Positions 22,649 to 29,685 of a stretch of 38,152 nucleotides of DNA are shown here, one piece after another. The notes beneath the pieces are model-generated. The model had not been told where the DNA came from, made no database searches, and saw only the letters and a program-made list of their open reading frames with translations. This DNA comes from Prochlorococcus sp. AG-459-N19 (GTDB lineage Bacteria > Cyanobacteriota > Cyanobacteriia > PCC-6307 > Cyanobiaceae). A program made the translations under genes and the position numbers. Numbering within the stretch: position 1 is the stretch's first letter; the number at the start of each line of letters is the position of its first letter. The stretch spans positions 1 through 38,152 of the forward strand of contig QCRF01000009.1 in NCBI GenBank assembly GCA_003209375.1, in the 5' to 3' direction.

Positions 22649-22896
22649 ATGATTTGTTTATAAAAACACATTATCTTCAAAAGTTTCTTGCAAAAAAACA
22701 CTACCATTGAAAATAGTTCTACAGGAGTAACGAAAATATTTTTTTTTCTTTGAAAAATTTACTTTACAATTATATTAATTTTTAAATTAAGTTGTTGGTC
22801 CTCTATCCGTATATGATTGTGCCTTAAACCGTACATTTTTATTAGTCGATTGATAAGCATCCCTAGTTAGAACTTAGTTGTTACGGAGAAAATTAA

Positions 22897-23082
22897 ATGC
22901 CTTCAACGCCAATAAAATCTTGTAATAAGTATGTATTGAGTTACAAAGATTCATCAAATAAGACACATGAAGTAGGCTTCTACGCGCGAGATGCATACGA
23001 TTGCCTAATGCTTGCTAGAGAATTCAACACTTACGTTCATGACAATCCAGGATCTGTAATCAGAATCCAACAAAAATTTTGA
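22897..23082 (+). CDS. Small hypothetical protein, 61 residues
   Basis: MPSTPIKSCNKYVLSYKDSS, then FYARDAYDCLMLAREFNTYV and HDNPGSVIRIQQKF. A strand-helix-strand order; the ARDA...AREFN helix looks like a ligand- or RNA-facing surface. GGAG lies 10 bases before ATG. The next gene starts 12 bases on. Confidence 0.6.
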   Translation: MPSTPIKSCNKYVLSYKDSSNKTHEVGFYARDAYDCLMLAREFNTYVHDNPGSVIRIQQKF

Positions 23083-23093
23083 GGAAATTAATT

Positions 23094-23258
23094 ATGAATT
23101 TAAAAAGATCACCATTCGCAATTCAAGATAAAAATGCAAGAGATCTTGATAATGCAAAAGATTATCCAACAATTGCAGATTTAATGAGAGAACAGAAAGT
23201 TCCACAAGATTATACAAATACAGTCCACTATCGCAGAGATTTAGACTCTCTAGGTTAG
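23094..23258 (+). CDS. Small hypothetical protein, 54 residues
   Basis: MNLKRSPFAIQDKNARDLDN, YPTIADLMREQKVPQDYTNT, VHYRRDLDSLG. Hydrophilic. GAGG about 10 bases upstream overlaps the end of the preceding gene, so the two share a transcript. Confidence 0.6.
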   Translation: MNLKRSPFAIQDKNARDLDNAKDYPTIADLMREQKVPQDYTNTVHYRRDLDSLG

Positions 23259-23327
23259 TTTACGAGAATGGCTATTTACTAATTTTTAAAAAATTTACGA
23301 TTATGAATAATAGAATTGCTGATTCAT

Positions 23328-23495
23328 TCATAAGATAATATTTTCTTCCTCTAGTTTTTTTTTAAGCTCTACAGGCATATATGCAATATCTTTTTTTATT
23401 GCATTAATTGCATCTCTATACTTTTCAGGTTCAGCTAAAAGCATTTTTATTAAATTGTATTGACTTTCAATTTCTTCAGAAGAAAATTTTCCCAT
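23328..23495 (-). CDS. Small acidic helical protein, 55 residues
   Basis: MGKFSSEEIESQYNLIKMLL, AEPEKYRDAINAIKKDIAYM, then LKKKLEEENIIL. Fully helical by pattern; not recognised. A variant of the shared promoter motif lies just upstream. Confidence 0.6.
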   Translation of the reverse strand: MGKFSSEEIESQYNLIKMLLAEPEKYRDAINAIKKDIAYMPVELKKKLEEENIIL

Positions 23496-23509
23496 AAAAA
23501 TCTTTACTA

Positions 23510-23540
23510 CCCTTTTATATTAAATCAACAGTCAAACAAA
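23510..23540 (-). promoter_or_regulatory. Variant of the shared promoter motif
   Basis: On the minus strand: TTGACTGTTGATTTAATAT, then AAAAGGG. Similar start (TTGAC-GT-GAT) with TAATAT in place of TAAAAT; no clear hairpin before ATG 23495. Confidence 0.4.
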
Positions 23541-23554
23541 CAAAAGATTAACTT

Positions 23555-23866
23555 TTAGTTAGAGGCTGCTGCAATTTCTTTATGTACGGAAAGAAATTCT
23601 TTATCCGTTAGAACTGGTGTAACTTCAATTTCTACACCAAAATTATCTACCCAGACACTACTCCATTTCCAAATGTTCTGATGGTTTGAAGATTCAACTA
23701 TTGCCCAACCATTAGCTCCCTCAGGATTTACTACTCGATTAAGAACTTTAAACCCATCAAATTCATCACCTACGCATCCTCCTTCAACAAAACCCGCAAA
23801 AGCTTCGGCCCCTTGCATATGACTTTCTTGATCTGGGAATTGCCAGTGAACGATGTAAGTTTGCAT
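23555..23866 (-). CDS. DUF3303-like protein, paralog 4
   Basis: 103 residues: MQTYIVHWQFPDQESHMQGA, GDEFDGFKVLNRVVNPEGAN, GWAIVESSNHQNIWKWSSVW and VTPVLTDKEF. The clearest member of the four in this window. Function unknown; a dimeric alpha/beta barrel is inferred. Confidence 0.8.
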   Translation of the reverse strand: MQTYIVHWQFPDQESHMQGAEAFAGFVEGGCVGDEFDGFKVLNRVVNPEGANGWAIVESSNHQNIWKWSSVWVDNFGVEIEVTPVLTDKEFLSVHKEIAAASN

Positions 23867-23969
23867 GAATGAAATTATTTTTTTTATTATTAATTATCGA
23901 ATTTAAAAATTAAATAAAAAATCTTTAAACACTAATCAAAAAATGTTTAAGCTTAAAAGAAAAATAGCA

Positions 23970-24161
23970 AAAAAAAAGACTCTTACGAGCCTAGGTGATG
24001 GGGACTTCTATAATGACAAATTAAACAGAAACAAACAACCCCATCAATAGGTATTTTTAAATACTTACAAACACCATATGTAGTGCTAAGATTTTTAAAA
24101 AAGTTGGGTGATGGGGATTACCCTGCTTTTTGATTGGGGCGAAGCTAACGCCCTTTTTTTT
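23970..24161 (+). ncRNA. Structured RNA element, copy B (leader-like)
   Basis: Close relative of 11606-11795, inverted. CCTA/TGATGGGG (23990-24003) pairs with CCCCATCA/TAGG (24039-24051). A second TGATGGGG (24109-24116) can pair with the same CCCCATCA, so two exclusive folds are possible. A terminator GGGCG-AAGCTAA-CGCCC (24137-24153) with eight T follows, and the ATG of the DUF1651-like gene starts at 24162, directly after. Looks like a leader with transcription attenuation. Highly conserved interior includes ACACCATATGTAGTGCTA. No known riboswitch motif recognised. Confidence 0.65.
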
Positions 24162-24437
24162 ATGGAAAAATTTACTTTAATCAATAAAGCCAGATCGAGG
24201 ATTAAAGTATTTGAACCTTTTGAAGATAGTTCTAAGAACTCTTGCATGATTAATGCAATTTTAATCTCTTATGGTTGCGTTTTTAAGAGATCAAGTAAGC
24301 CAGTTATTAAAGGCTCCAGGGTTGAATCTATCGAAGACGCGAGAAATGAATATAAAAAACTTTTAGAGGAAGGGTGGGAAAAAACTTATAGATTCAATAG
24401 TTTAAAAAAAATGGTGAATAGGTACCCTAAAATTTGA
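24162..24437 (+). CDS. DUF1651-like small protein, paralog 3
   Basis: 91 residues: MEKFTLINKARSRIKVFEPF, SYGCVFKRSSKPVIKGSRVE, then ARNEYKKLLEEGWEKTYRFN. About two-thirds identical to 10821-11069, and about ten residues longer. The start was chosen at the MEKF ATG because the paralog starts there; it abuts the U-tract of the upstream terminator, so expression must depend on read-through. Function unknown. Confidence 0.75.
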   Translation: MEKFTLINKARSRIKVFEPFEDSSKNSCMINAILISYGCVFKRSSKPVIKGSRVESIEDARNEYKKLLEEGWEKTYRFNSLKKMVNRYPKI

Positions 24438-24523
24438 CATTATTAAAAATTAATTGCTAGATAAGCTTCAGAATGGAAGATTGAACATGAAAAATGACAT
24501 TTATTCAAATATTTAAGATTCAG

Positions 24524-24637
24524 ATGCTTTGGAAAGTTTTTTTTGAATGCATAACTTCTTGTAGCATCAATAGTGAGGGAATAGATTGCACAACAGCATA
24601 TTATAAAAAACATTTAGAACCAAACAATATCGATTAA
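24524..24637 (+). CDS. 37-residue Cys-containing peptide
   Basis: MLWKVFFECITSCSINSEGI, then DCTTAYYKKHLEPNNID. Three cysteines in ECITSC and DC could form a metal site or disulfide. Several Prochlorococcus short peptides have this look, but I cannot name it. Confidence 0.5.
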   Translation: MLWKVFFECITSCSINSEGIDCTTAYYKKHLEPNNID

Positions 24638-24688
24638 CCTTTTAAATTTTCATAAGCAAAGCTTATTGATAATTGTTATATTTTATCA

Positions 24689-24802
24689 ATGTTATTCCCA
24701 CCTCCTCAAGTTATTTTTGGTCTATTGCTTTTATCTATAGCAGTAGTTCTCATCTGGGACATTAGATACAATCCTTTTGGAGAAGACGAAGACGGAATTT
24801 AA
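24689..24802 (+). CDS. 37-residue single-pass membrane peptide with acidic tail
   Basis: MLFPPPQVIFGLLLLSIAVV, then LIWDIRYNPFGEDEDGI. One helix; acidic C-terminus, similar in plan to 22484. The stop lies 3 bases before the end of the convergent gene at 24806. Confidence 0.55.
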   Translation: MLFPPPQVIFGLLLLSIAVVLIWDIRYNPFGEDEDGI

Positions 24803-24805
24803 TCT

Positions 24806-24922
24806 TCAACTAGGAAGCTGATTTGTAGGTGGTGCATGAAATTGCCTTTTCTTTCTTTTGAGTCTTTTGTAAGCAACTAAACAGCCTAATAGTAACAATG
24901 TAATAGCTATTGAGTTAATCAT
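24806..24922 (-). CDS. 38-residue membrane peptide with basic tail
   Basis: MINSIAITLLLLGCLVAYKR then LKRKKRQFHAPPTNQLPS. A Cys at the end of the helix (LLLLGC) resembles a lipobox but no signal peptidase II context is convincing. Convergent with 24689. Confidence 0.5.
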   Translation of the reverse strand: MINSIAITLLLLGCLVAYKRLKRKKRQFHAPPTNQLPS

Positions 24923-25016
24923 ATCGAGTAGTTTTATATATATAAAAACAAATATGTTCTAAATATCAATGACTAAAGTTATTTTTTTCAAAAAGTGATT
25001 AATTATGGACTAATTT

Positions 25017-25109
25017 TTAATATTTAGCTTTTTCATTAGGTACATAAAACAACCATGAAAAAATGCTTATCTGTCCAAAAGTAATTGCTATACAAAAAGA
25101 ATAAATCAT
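25017..25109 (-). CDS. 30-residue membrane peptide, coupled to the next gene
   Basis: MIYSFCIAITFGQISIFSWL, then FYVPNEKAKY. Its ATG overlaps the stop of the upstream gene (ATGA at 25106-25109), so translation is coupled. Very short; the overlap is the main support. Confidence 0.4.
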   Translation of the reverse strand: MIYSFCIAITFGQISIFSWLFYVPNEKAKY

Positions 25110-25210
25110 TTTTTCTTATTTCTCATTTGATACTGCAGAACAGCTTTTAAATGTTGTACTTCTTTTTCTAAAGTCTCAATTCTTTTTTCTAGTTCTTCAT
25201 TAGTTGCCAT
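25106..25210 (-). CDS. 34-residue coiled-coil peptide
   Basis: MATNEELEKRIETLEKEVQH, LKAVLQYQMRNKKK. Heptad pattern throughout with a basic end; a miniature coiled coil. Coupled by ATGA overlap to the membrane peptide 25017. Confidence 0.55.
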   Translation of the reverse strand: MATNEELEKRIETLEKEVQHLKAVLQYQMRNKKK

Positions 25211-25298
25211 ATTTTTTAGAGATAAATTCATTGATATTTATACCATTAAAAAAGCGACTTGTTACTCATGGTAAATGTCTAATAAGTAATAGAACCTA

Positions 25299-25341
25299 TT
25301 GATGTGCATAATCTCTCTAGATAGATTATGCAGAGTATAAA
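25299..25341 (+). promoter_or_regulatory. Palindromic operator and promoter of the metal-handling operon
   Basis: GCATAATCT (25306-25314) and AGATTATGC (25323-25331) form a perfect 9-base inverted repeat with an 8-base spacer. TTGATG (25299-25304) and TAGATT (25322-25327) are 17 bases apart and could be -35 and -10, so a repressor bound to the repeat would block the promoter. TATAAA at 25336 is another possible -10. The first gene starts at 25356. Confidence 0.55.
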
Positions 25342-25355
25342 TTTAGGGGTAATTT

Positions 25356-25499
25356 ATGAGTGGAGATTATGAGACACTAGAAATAAATCAACCTAAAATT
25401 AAATATCATCAGGAAAGATCCGAAAATAATACAGAATGGTTAGATGAATTAATCAACCAAATTGAAGATATGAAAAACAATATATCCAAATCTGCTTAA
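25356..25499 (+). CDS. First small gene of the metal-handling operon
   Basis: 47 residues: MSGDYETLEINQPKIKYHQE, then RSENNTEWLDELINQIEDMK. Acidic, helical. GGGG 8 bases upstream may serve as ribosome site. Its stop overlaps the next ATG (TAATG). Confidence 0.6.
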   Translation: MSGDYETLEINQPKIKYHQERSENNTEWLDELINQIEDMKNNISKSA

Positions 25500-25615
25500 T
25501 GACAGAAAAAGAGTTGAAGGAATTAGAGAAATTTGCAAAAGAAAATGGATACAATAACGAGCTAAAAGATATATATTTAAGGGAAGTTATTGACAGTAAT
25601 AAAGAATACGAATGA
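25499..25615 (+). CDS. Second small gene of the metal-handling operon
   Basis: 38 residues: MTEKELKELEKFAKENGYNN, then LKDIYLREVIDSNKEYE. Acidic helical. Overlaps the previous stop by one base and the next start (ATGA), typical of a tight operon. Not recognised. Confidence 0.6.
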   Translation: MTEKELKELEKFAKENGYNNELKDIYLREVIDSNKEYE

Positions 25616-25842
25616 GATCAAATTTTCGACCAAATATTCGACTAGCTACAAATATTCTTTTAGTTATTGGTACCTTTTCTATTGCTTTAAAAATTGCTCC
25701 AATAGAAATGGTATATCAGGAAAAAAATTTATGCATTAAATATTTAAAACATCAAATAGATAGAGACAAACTTATCCAAAGACTAAAAATAGTTAAACAA
25801 GCAAATCCATCTAGTATTTGTGACTCTATCCTTAAAAGTTAA
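25612..25842 (+). CDS. Small membrane-anchored protein in the metal operon
   Basis: 76 residues: a helix at 8-30 (ATNILLVIGTFSIALKIAPI), then a soluble part with two Cys (CIKYLK..., SSICDS). The ATG overlaps the TGA of 25499. Ends 2 bases before the MauE-like gene. Function unknown; periplasmic orientation and a disulfide are possible. Confidence 0.65.
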   Translation: MRSNFRPNIRLATNILLVIGTFSIALKIAPIEMVYQEKNLCIKYLKHQIDRDKLIQRLKIVKQANPSSICDSILKS

Positions 25843-25844
25843 AA

Positions 25845-26297
25845 ATGAAGATAAAGTCATTTACCCCCTTAACTGCAGTCTTTGGTACTTCATTTTTGAT
25901 AACCATTTCATTGCTTAAAAGTTTCCAAATTTTTATGGGGATATCAATTTGTCTTTTAGCGATGCTCAAGCTTATGGATATTGAAGCTTTTGGAAAAAGT
26001 TATAAGAAATATGATTTACTATCGTCTAAATTTGATGGCTGGATATATATTTATCCTTTTTGCGAATTAATAATTGGAATAAGTTTTCTTAATTCTTCTC
26101 CACCCTCTTTAATTATTTTTATTGCCCTAATTCTTGGAATTTCTGGAATGATTTCAGTATTTAAGGCTGTTTATTTGGATAAACTAAAATTAAATTGTGC
26201 ATGTATTGGTGGATATGCAAAAACTCCTTTGGGAATTATTAGTTTTATCGAAAATCTTTTAATGGCAATTATGAGTGTCTTAATTTTGATTAAATAG
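25845..26297 (+). CDS. MauE/DoxX-like membrane protein
   Basis: 150 residues with four hydrophobic helices (about 8-25, 30-45, 70-110, 125-148). Between helices 3 and 4 is LKLNCACIGGYAKTPLGIIS; the CxC followed by GG and PLG is the kind of loop seen in the MauE/DoxX redox-associated family. It could pass electrons or handle thiols for a periplasmic metal protein. The next gene is DUF411, a common companion. Four-helix count and loop are seen; the role is inferred. Confidence 0.65.
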   Translation: MKIKSFTPLTAVFGTSFLITISLLKSFQIFMGISICLLAMLKLMDIEAFGKSYKKYDLLSSKFDGWIYIYPFCELIIGISFLNSSPPSLIIFIALILGISGMISVFKAVYLDKLKLNCACIGGYAKTPLGIISFIENLLMAIMSVLILIK

Positions 26298-26343
26298 CGA
26301 TTTAATAAATTTTCATTTATGGTTAATTTAAATAATAAATTTA

Positions 26344-26877
26344 ATGGTCGTAATTAGTATGGCACTTAATAAAATTTTTATAAAAAGAGGATTTTTAAAT
26401 TATCTAATTTTTTCTGGAATTCTTTTTACAAATATAATTTATTCAAATAAGAGTATTGCTTTAACTCAAGAAAATATAGATATCCCAAAAGTTGTTTCTT
26501 ACAGATCAGCATCATGTGCTTGTTGCAAAAAATGGATCAATCATTTAAGAGATAATGGATTAAAAGTTGTTGATAATATAGTTAAGGATATTTCAGTAAT
26601 TAAAAACCAATATCAAATTCCCAATAATCTAAGATCATGTCACTCCGCTCAAATAGCTAACTATACTATTGAAGGACATGTTCCGATTGAATCAATCAAT
26701 AAACTTTTTAGAGAAAAACCAAATATCAATGGGATAGCAGTTCCGGATATGCCACTTGGCTCTCCAGGGATGGAAATGCATTCTCACGACTCGCACTCTC
26801 ATGATTATGAGAACTACAAAGTAGTTTCATTTAGTAAAACTGGCAAAACAAAAATATTTGATAAAATCTCTCCTTAA
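26344..26877 (+). CDS. DUF411 metal-binding periplasmic protein
   Basis: 177 residues; an internal ATG at 26359 is also possible. Signal-like helix (about 18-35), then SYRSASCACCKKWINHLRDN with the CxCC metal motif, a second Cys-His (RSCHSAQIANYTIEGHVPIE), and the family hallmark GIAVPDMPLGSPGMEMHSHD followed by a His-rich stretch. DUF411 proteins bind copper or related metals and are linked to metal resistance. Thioredoxin-like fold is likely. Confidence 0.92.
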   Translation: MVVISMALNKIFIKRGFLNYLIFSGILFTNIIYSNKSIALTQENIDIPKVVSYRSASCACCKKWINHLRDNGLKVVDNIVKDISVIKNQYQIPNNLRSCHSAQIANYTIEGHVPIESINKLFREKPNINGIAVPDMPLGSPGMEMHSHDSHSHDYENYKVVSFSKTGKTKIFDKISP

Positions 26878-26899
26878 TATAAAAAACTTATTTGAAATA

Positions 26900-27121
26900 A
26901 TGCATATTTTTCTTAGAAATTTTAAATTTTTTATTTTTTTATTTTCCTTATCTCTAAATTTAAATAGTTATTCCCATGCACATATGAGGGGTACATTTCT
27001 TTCTGAAGAGGACGCCGAAAATAGATCTTTAGAACTTGGCTGCGAAGGAATACATAAGAATCAAGATAAATGGATGCCATGCAAAAACGAAAAAGAATTA
27101 CATATCTATTTGAGGAAATAG
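26900..27121 (+). CDS. DUF3721-like exported small protein
   Basis: 73 residues from ATG 26900: signal peptide (FLRNFKFFIFLFSLSLNLNS), cleaved near SYSHAH, then HMRGTFLSEEDAENRSLELG, CEGIHKNQDKWMPC. The HMRGTF...A..LGC..HK..DKWMPC pattern is DUF3721. Two Cys and His residues may bind metal. The frame could start earlier at a TTG (26858), but that would overlap DUF411 and destroy the signal peptide. Confidence 0.82.
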   Translation: MHIFLRNFKFFIFLFSLSLNLNSYSHAHMRGTFLSEEDAENRSLELGCEGIHKNQDKWMPCKNEKELHIYLRK

Positions 27122-27382
27122 ATGGAAAAATTAAAAACAAATCAAAGAAAAATTCACAGAAAAATAACCGCAATTTCAGCAATCCCCTTACTAATTACTA
27201 TTGTATCTGGGACAATTTATAGTATTCTTCAACCATTAGGAGTAGATGCTTTTTGGTTAATAAAATGGCATACGGGTAATTTTGGAATTATTAATTTGCA
27301 ACCTTTTTACTCAATATTTCTTGGTATAGCTTCAATAATCTCAGTAATATCTGGCGTTAAACTATTACAAAAAAAATCTTAG
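27122..27382 (+). CDS. Two-helix membrane protein (PepSY-like?)
   Basis: 86 residues: NQRKIHRKITAISAIPLLIT then a helix, WHTGNFGIINLQPFYSIF, and a second helix ending QKKS. The HRK-x-helix-x-WHTG layout resembles PepSY-associated membrane proteins. It follows the DUF3721 stop with no gap and is the last gene of the operon. Role in metal transfer is inferred from context. Confidence 0.6.
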   Translation: MEKLKTNQRKIHRKITAISAIPLLITIVSGTIYSILQPLGVDAFWLIKWHTGNFGIINLQPFYSIFLGIASIISVISGVKLLQKKS

Positions 27383-27410
27383 ATATATTCTAAACGAAGC
27401 CAAAATCTAA

Positions 27411-27608
27411 CTAATTAATACTATTTGCGCCTCCACTTACTAAGAAAATTATCGCTCCTAGTGCCATTGTTGCTACACCCATATAAGGGTATTTCTTAAT
27501 TCTTGATTTAGTAATTGGAAGCCATGAAAGGTATCTATCAGATTTATTTAATTCATTTTTTTGTCTAGGTGGCAATCCTAATTCTTCTCTTCTTTTAGCT
27601 TCGCCCAT
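27411..27608 (-). CDS. DUF2839-like small membrane protein, paralog 1
   Basis: 65 residues: MGEAKRREELGLPPRQKNEL, then PYMGVATMALGAIIFLVSGG. The MGEAKRR..LGLPPR start and single C-terminal helix are diagnostic of this cyanobacterial family. Role unknown. The paralog at 29816 has the same plan. Convergent with the metal operon. Confidence 0.85.
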   Translation of the reverse strand: MGEAKRREELGLPPRQKNELNKSDRYLSWLPITKSRIKKYPYMGVATMALGAIIFLVSGGANSIN

Positions 27609-27714
27609 AATCTTAAATTTGTTTATGTATCAATATTAAAAATTATGTTCTACACATGCGAGTTAACTTTATTAAAAACAGAGGTCCTTTGTAAATAAAC
27701 AAATTATTTAGAAT

Positions 27715-27861
27715 TTATTTAGCCTTCTTTAAATATAGATTCTTTGTATTTGCCTGATCTGATGTAAATAACAAAATTAAGATAGTTCCAACTAGAAATG
27801 AAAAAATCATTGTCAAACCAACAACTTCAACCATTTCATTAGGCAGATAATTTAGAAACAT
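27715..27861 (-). CDS. 48-residue single-pass membrane protein
   Basis: MFLNYLPNEMVEVVGLTMIF, SFLVGTILILLFTSD, then a basic NLYLKKAK end. Amphipathic head with Pro-Asn then a helix; same plan as the WNNQP family but no clear identity. Confidence 0.55.
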   Translation of the reverse strand: MFLNYLPNEMVEVVGLTMIFSFLVGTILILLFTSDQANTKNLYLKKAK

Positions 27862-28016
27862 TAATGAATAGATCTCTTATCTTAAACTTAGCAATTGTAT
27901 TTTTTATGTAAAGTAAGTATTCCTCCTTAAATTTCGAAAATAACTTTCAGAGCCTTTTTAATTTTTATTTATTTTTATTTGCGTGATAAATCTAGTTCTA
28001 GCCGATCACAATTTTC

Positions 28017-28307
28017 TTACTTAGCTATTCCTATTTTCTTAAGCAATTTAAGGTAAGGCAAGGCCCAATTACCAAAGGTAAAAGAGATTGTCGTATTTTT
28101 TGTGGTTGGAAATAATGTTTTAGAACGTGTAGAGGCTAATTTAGAAAATATCTTAATAGTCTCTACTTCTAGATTATCCATATACAATTTTTTTTGAACA
28201 CCTCGATCTTTCTTTTGGGGCAAATAATTTTCTATAAACCATAAAAATTGTTCTAAATTTGATTTATTGGGTGCGGTTTTAATTTGTTTATTTTTCTTTT
28301 TAAACAT
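28017..28307 (-). CDS. Hypothetical protein, 96 residues
   Basis: Very basic start (MFKKKNKQIKTAPNKSNLEQ), FLWFIENYLPQKKDRG in the middle, and FGNWALPYLKLLKKIGIAK at the end. Not recognised. No neighbours within 140 bases on either side that suggest an operon. Confidence 0.55.
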   Translation of the reverse strand: MFKKKNKQIKTAPNKSNLEQFLWFIENYLPQKKDRGVQKKLYMDNLEVETIKIFSKLASTRSKTLFPTTKNTTISFTFGNWALPYLKLLKKIGIAK

Positions 28308-28449
28308 ATTTATTTACCTCTTAATTACTGAATTAAATTTGCCATTTATATAATTTAAATCAATAGTAAAAGCATCAAAATTATATTCTTTTTAATAATC
28401 GATAATCGAAAAAATAAATTAATAATTACGATGTTTTTATAAAAATAAA

Positions 28450-28474
28450 AAAGAGAGGGATAAAACCCCCTCCT
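28450..28474 (-). terminator. Terminator downstream of the 56-residue gene
   Basis: On the minus strand GAGGGGG-TTTTAT-CCCTC then TCTTTTTT, just after the stop at 28499. Confidence 0.6.
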
Positions 28475-28498
28475 AATTGATCAGTTTCATAAAAGAAT

Positions 28499-28669
28499 TT
28501 AATTTTTTGAGTCTTTCAATTTCATTTCTTTTTGTGTTTTCCTGATTCTTTCTTCAAAGACTAATCTTCTGTATGGAGTAACTTCTCCACTTTTAGTAGC
28601 CAAAAGTTGGGCTTCATATAGCCTATTGGCTCTTTTGATTTTTTCTCTTACTTGTAAGAGGTTATTCAT
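28499..28669 (-). CDS. Small basic helical protein, 56 residues
   Basis: MNNLLQVREKIKRANRLYEA, QLLATKSGEVTPYRRLVFEE, then ERIRKTQKEMKLKDSKN. Basic and helical, with a terminator behind it. Unknown; nucleic-acid binding is possible by charge alone. Confidence 0.6.
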   Translation of the reverse strand: MNNLLQVREKIKRANRLYEAQLLATKSGEVTPYRRLVFEERIRKTQKEMKLKDSKN

Positions 28670-28858
28670 GGTCTTTTGCAGTTAATGAGAATCACGTTCC
28701 CTACTCCCATTTCATTCGTCCAGAGATATAAACTTGGATGAACGTAGGTGAACAATAATATCTTTAAAAAAATTCTGCGAGAGTAATTTTTACTAAATTT
28801 TTCTCAAAAAAATAAATATTGAATAGATAGTATAAACAAGGTTTTAATATATCCTAAA

Positions 28859-29134
28859 TTAGGATAAGAAAATTGTTTGCGACCCATCATTATTATCCTG
28901 AATCACTATTTTTTTATTAGGGAAAATATCTGATAATATTCTTTTCAAATTTGAATTTTCTGAATGAATTATATTACTCATATTTTTTGAATTAATTTTC
29001 CAATTTTCATCTACAAATAGTTCTTTATCATCATCTTTTTCATTCTCCAGTGATGTCTTATTTAGAATCTTAAGTAACAGTTCTGAATCATAATCTTTAA
29101 ATTCTTCAGGGCCTTCTTTTAATTTTTTAATCAT
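28859..29134 (-). CDS. Acidic hypothetical protein, 91 residues
   Basis: MIKKLKEGPEEFKDYDSELL, LENEKDDDKELFVDENWKIN and PNKKIVIQDNNDGSQTIFLS. Acidic middle and a strand at the end. Not recognised; start at the first ATG. Confidence 0.55.
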   Translation of the reverse strand: MIKKLKEGPEEFKDYDSELLLKILNKTSLENEKDDDKELFVDENWKINSKNMSNIIHSENSNLKRILSDIFPNKKIVIQDNNDGSQTIFLS

Positions 29135-29359
29135 TTTTTAGAAAACTAATGTTTCTAAATCTTGCATAAGAAATTTGAAGAATACAAGGTATTAATTACC
29201 TAAAAATATCTCTTAATATAAAAAATACAGATGCAATTAAAATAATTTTCTTTAGAAAATTTAATTCCAAAATAGCTTAAGAATGATATTTAAAAAGATT
29301 AATTAATCATTTACACCATTTATTTACTTGTTAGGTTGCAATTAAGGGAATCAGAAAAG

Positions 29360-29491
29360 ATGCCAAGAGTAATTAACAAAAAAATTAGACTTTTAAAATG
29401 GTTAAACTTAGGTATGATACTACCATTTATCATTATGGCTGCATCCTTATCAATGATTCTTTATGGTGTTTTATTTATCCTAATAAAATAG
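29360..29491 (+). CDS. 43-residue single-pass membrane peptide
   Basis: MPRVINKKIRLLKWLNLGMI, LPFIIMAASLSMILYGVLFI. Basic head then a long helix, inside-positive by charge. Convergent with 29502. Confidence 0.55.
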   Translation: MPRVINKKIRLLKWLNLGMILPFIIMAASLSMILYGVLFILIK

Positions 29492-29501
29492 TTTTTTTAA
29501 T

Positions 29502-29636
29502 TTAAGCAGCTAAGTTTTCCTCAGATTTAGACATAATTATTGCAGCTTTTTTTAATAAACTAACTACTTCTTTTCTTCCAACTGCATTATCAGCTTGACG
29601 CATTATTTCATAATATTTTTTATTTATTTTCTTCAT
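29502..29636 (-). CDS. 44-residue basic helical protein, paralog 2
   Basis: MKKINKKYYEIMRQADNAVG, then RKEVVSLLKKAA and KSEENLAA. Same length and pattern as 13016-13150. A palindromic element lies 30 bases before the start. Confidence 0.7.
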   Translation of the reverse strand: MKKINKKYYEIMRQADNAVGRKEVVSLLKKAAIIMSKSEENLAA

Positions 29637-29663
29637 AAATAGTTTTAATTTAATCTAAAATTA

Positions 29664-29685
29664 CAACACCATATGATGGTGTCAA
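29664..29685 (-). promoter_or_regulatory. Palindrome between promoter elements of the 44-residue gene
   Basis: ACACCAT (29666-29672) and ATGGTGT (29676-29682) form an inverted repeat with a three-base spacer. Read on the minus strand, TTGACA overlaps its start and a TGTAAT follows about 14-15 bases later. Operator-like. Confidence 0.4.

Noticed and set aside
26931-27182. Minus-strand ORF opposite the DUF3721-like gene
   Set aside because: Conflicts with a signal peptide and conserved motif on the plus strand.
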